Assembly (NCBI GenBank): GCA_903917425.1
Contig: CAIXAQ010000857.1
Coordinates: forward strand, 1-5,672
Direction: 5' to 3'
Length of the DNA: 5,672 nucleotides
Source of the DNA: an uncultured Bacteroidales bacterium
GTDB lineage: Bacteria; Bacteroidota; Bacteroidia; Bacteroidales; UBA4417
The notes under the pieces were generated by a model, which was not told the DNA's origin, made no database searches, and was given only the letters and a program-made list of their open reading frames with translations. Both the position numbers and the translations under genes were made by a program. The first letter of the stretch is position 1. The number at the start of each line of letters is the position of its first letter. Shown piece after piece: positions 5,249 through 5,672 of the stretch.

Positions 5249-5314
5249 TAAATCAGGGATATTATTTACAATCCTGGCGTAATGGCTTAACACAAAAAAA
5301 TGCTGTACCTTTGA

Positions 5315-5494
5315 ATGATGGTTATAACAGGGGGAATTTTGCAGAAATCTCTTGATTTCAGTATTCTGTGTCAATGGAACATGTTGAAATACCTGTATTC
5401 GTTTGGCTCATCGGTTGCCTTCAGATTTGACATTCTTTTCGAGGAAATATCGTTGAAACAGGCAAGGAAGATTGTTGGTTTCGCAAACGTTTGA
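5315..5494 (+). CDS. Small open frame of 59 codons, doubtful
   Basis: ATG at 5315 (with a second ATG directly after) to TGA at 5492-5494. The product would be a small, mixed hydrophobic protein with clustered aromatic residues (WNMLKYLYSF at 21-30) and a basic end (LKQARKIVG, 48-56). I recognise no family and no clear membrane helix. TACCTTTG, a full -7 box match, lies at 5306-5313, so close that its transcript would start at or after the ATG; translation would need the promoter at 5167-5197. It has no visible ribosome-binding site and is likely spurious. Confidence 0.15.
   Translation: MMVITGGILQKSLDFSILCQWNMLKYLYSFGSSVAFRFDILFEEISLKQARKIVGFANV
5403..5418 (+). promoter_or_regulatory. Sigma-54-like -24/-12 promoter match
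   Basis: TTGGCTCATCGGTTGC carries GG at 5405-5406 and GC at 5417-5418 with exactly 10 nt between, matching the TTGGCAC-N5-TTGC consensus at nine of the most conserved positions. Transcription would start near 5430 and run rightward. No gene start is visible before the right edge, so the target, if any, lies beyond it. Confidence 0.3.
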
Positions 5495-5562
5495 TCCTAG
5501 GCATTTTAGGATAAATAAAAATTGTGCTTTGTTTTTCAGTTCGGGAAAGTATTTTTATCGAA

Positions 5563-5604
5563 TCTTAATCAAATCAATTCAGTGGAAAGTCTCTTAATCA
5601 AATC
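5563..5604. repeat. 13-bp direct repeat, 29-bp period
   Basis: TCTTAATCAAATC occurs at 5563-5575 and again, unchanged, at 5592-5604, with 16 bp between. Start-to-start distance is 29 bp, close to but not a whole number of helical turns. Two copies only, so this is not a CRISPR array. It may be a pair of binding sites or a replication slip. Confidence 0.5.
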
Positions 5605-5672
5605 TGAGTACTTCGACAAATAGAAAATCATGAAATAGCCATGAGTAGAAAATTTGCTCACCAACAGAGATG

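Larger units (their letters stand above)
5011..5672. other. 660-bp right-end stretch without a confident gene
   Basis: No frame has the length, start and family resemblance of a normal gene. The longest open frames are about 60 codons and mostly lack ATG. It holds a cupin-like frame remnant (5063-5248), promoter-like sites at 5167-5197 and 5306-5313, a GC-rich island (5218-5243), a sigma-54-like site (5403-5418), a 59-codon ATG frame (5315-5494), a 6-bp hairpin ATCCTA/TAGGAT (5494-5512) and a 13-bp direct repeat (5563-5604). It may be decayed coding DNA plus the leader of a gene beyond the right edge. Confidence 0.65.

Noticed and set aside
5167..5355. Plus-strand frame of 62 codons starting with TTG
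   Set aside because: The TTG coincides with the -33 element of a promoter-like site, there is no ATG, and the translation matches nothing I know.
5563..5604. CRISPR array
   Set aside because: Only two 13-bp copies with one 16-bp gap; too short and too few.
4940..5672. Attachment site of an integrated element at the tRNA 3' end
   Set aside because: No second copy of the tRNA end and no integrase gene is visible in the window.

Overview
The window looks like an ordinary chromosomal segment of a member of the Bacteroidota. Several signs agree. The genome is moderately AT-rich. Start codons lack clear Shine-Dalgarno sequences. Promoters fit the Bacteroidota pattern (TTTG or TTG, about 18-23 nt, TAnnTTTG). 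The tRNA does not encode CCA, and the ATP synthase epsilon subunit appears to be the short form. Genus cannot be set from this sequence; an environmental or marine Bacteroidales-like lineage is only a guess.

Layout, left to right. The 3' end of atpC (2-175, +) enters from the left edge. A 310-bp stretch without a gene follows, holding a promoter-like site and three hairpins. A CPBP-family membrane protease (486-1409, -) is divergent from dusB, a tRNA-dihydrouridine synthase (1497-2459, +). They share an 87-bp control region with back-to-back promoters and a perfect 14-bp palindrome. A sigma-54-type response regulator without a neighbouring kinase (2673-4031, +) has its own leader with two similar promoter-like sites, the second overlapping an 8-bp inverted repeat. 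A HAD-family phosphatase (4152-4796, -) converges on it. HAD and a CAU-anticodon tRNA (4887-4960, +) are divergent, with interleaved promoters. A strong rho-independent terminator (4976-5010) closes the tRNA unit. The last 660 bp hold no gene I can defend. They contain a decayed cupin-like reading frame, promoter-like sites including a sigma-54-like -24/-12 match, and a short direct repeat.

The genes do not form one pathway: ATP synthesis, membrane proteolysis, tRNA modification, transcription control, a small phosphatase and a tRNA sit side by side as mostly single-gene units. The two functional links are loose. dusB modifies tRNAs and a tRNA gene is nearby. The sigma-54 activator and the sigma-54-like site at 5403-5418 could be related, but nothing in the sequence proves it. 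I found no new multi-gene system; the best leads are regulatory. The main annotation correction is that the CPBP and regulator genes should start at ATG (1409 and 2673), because the longer TTG starts lie inside their own -7 promoter boxes.
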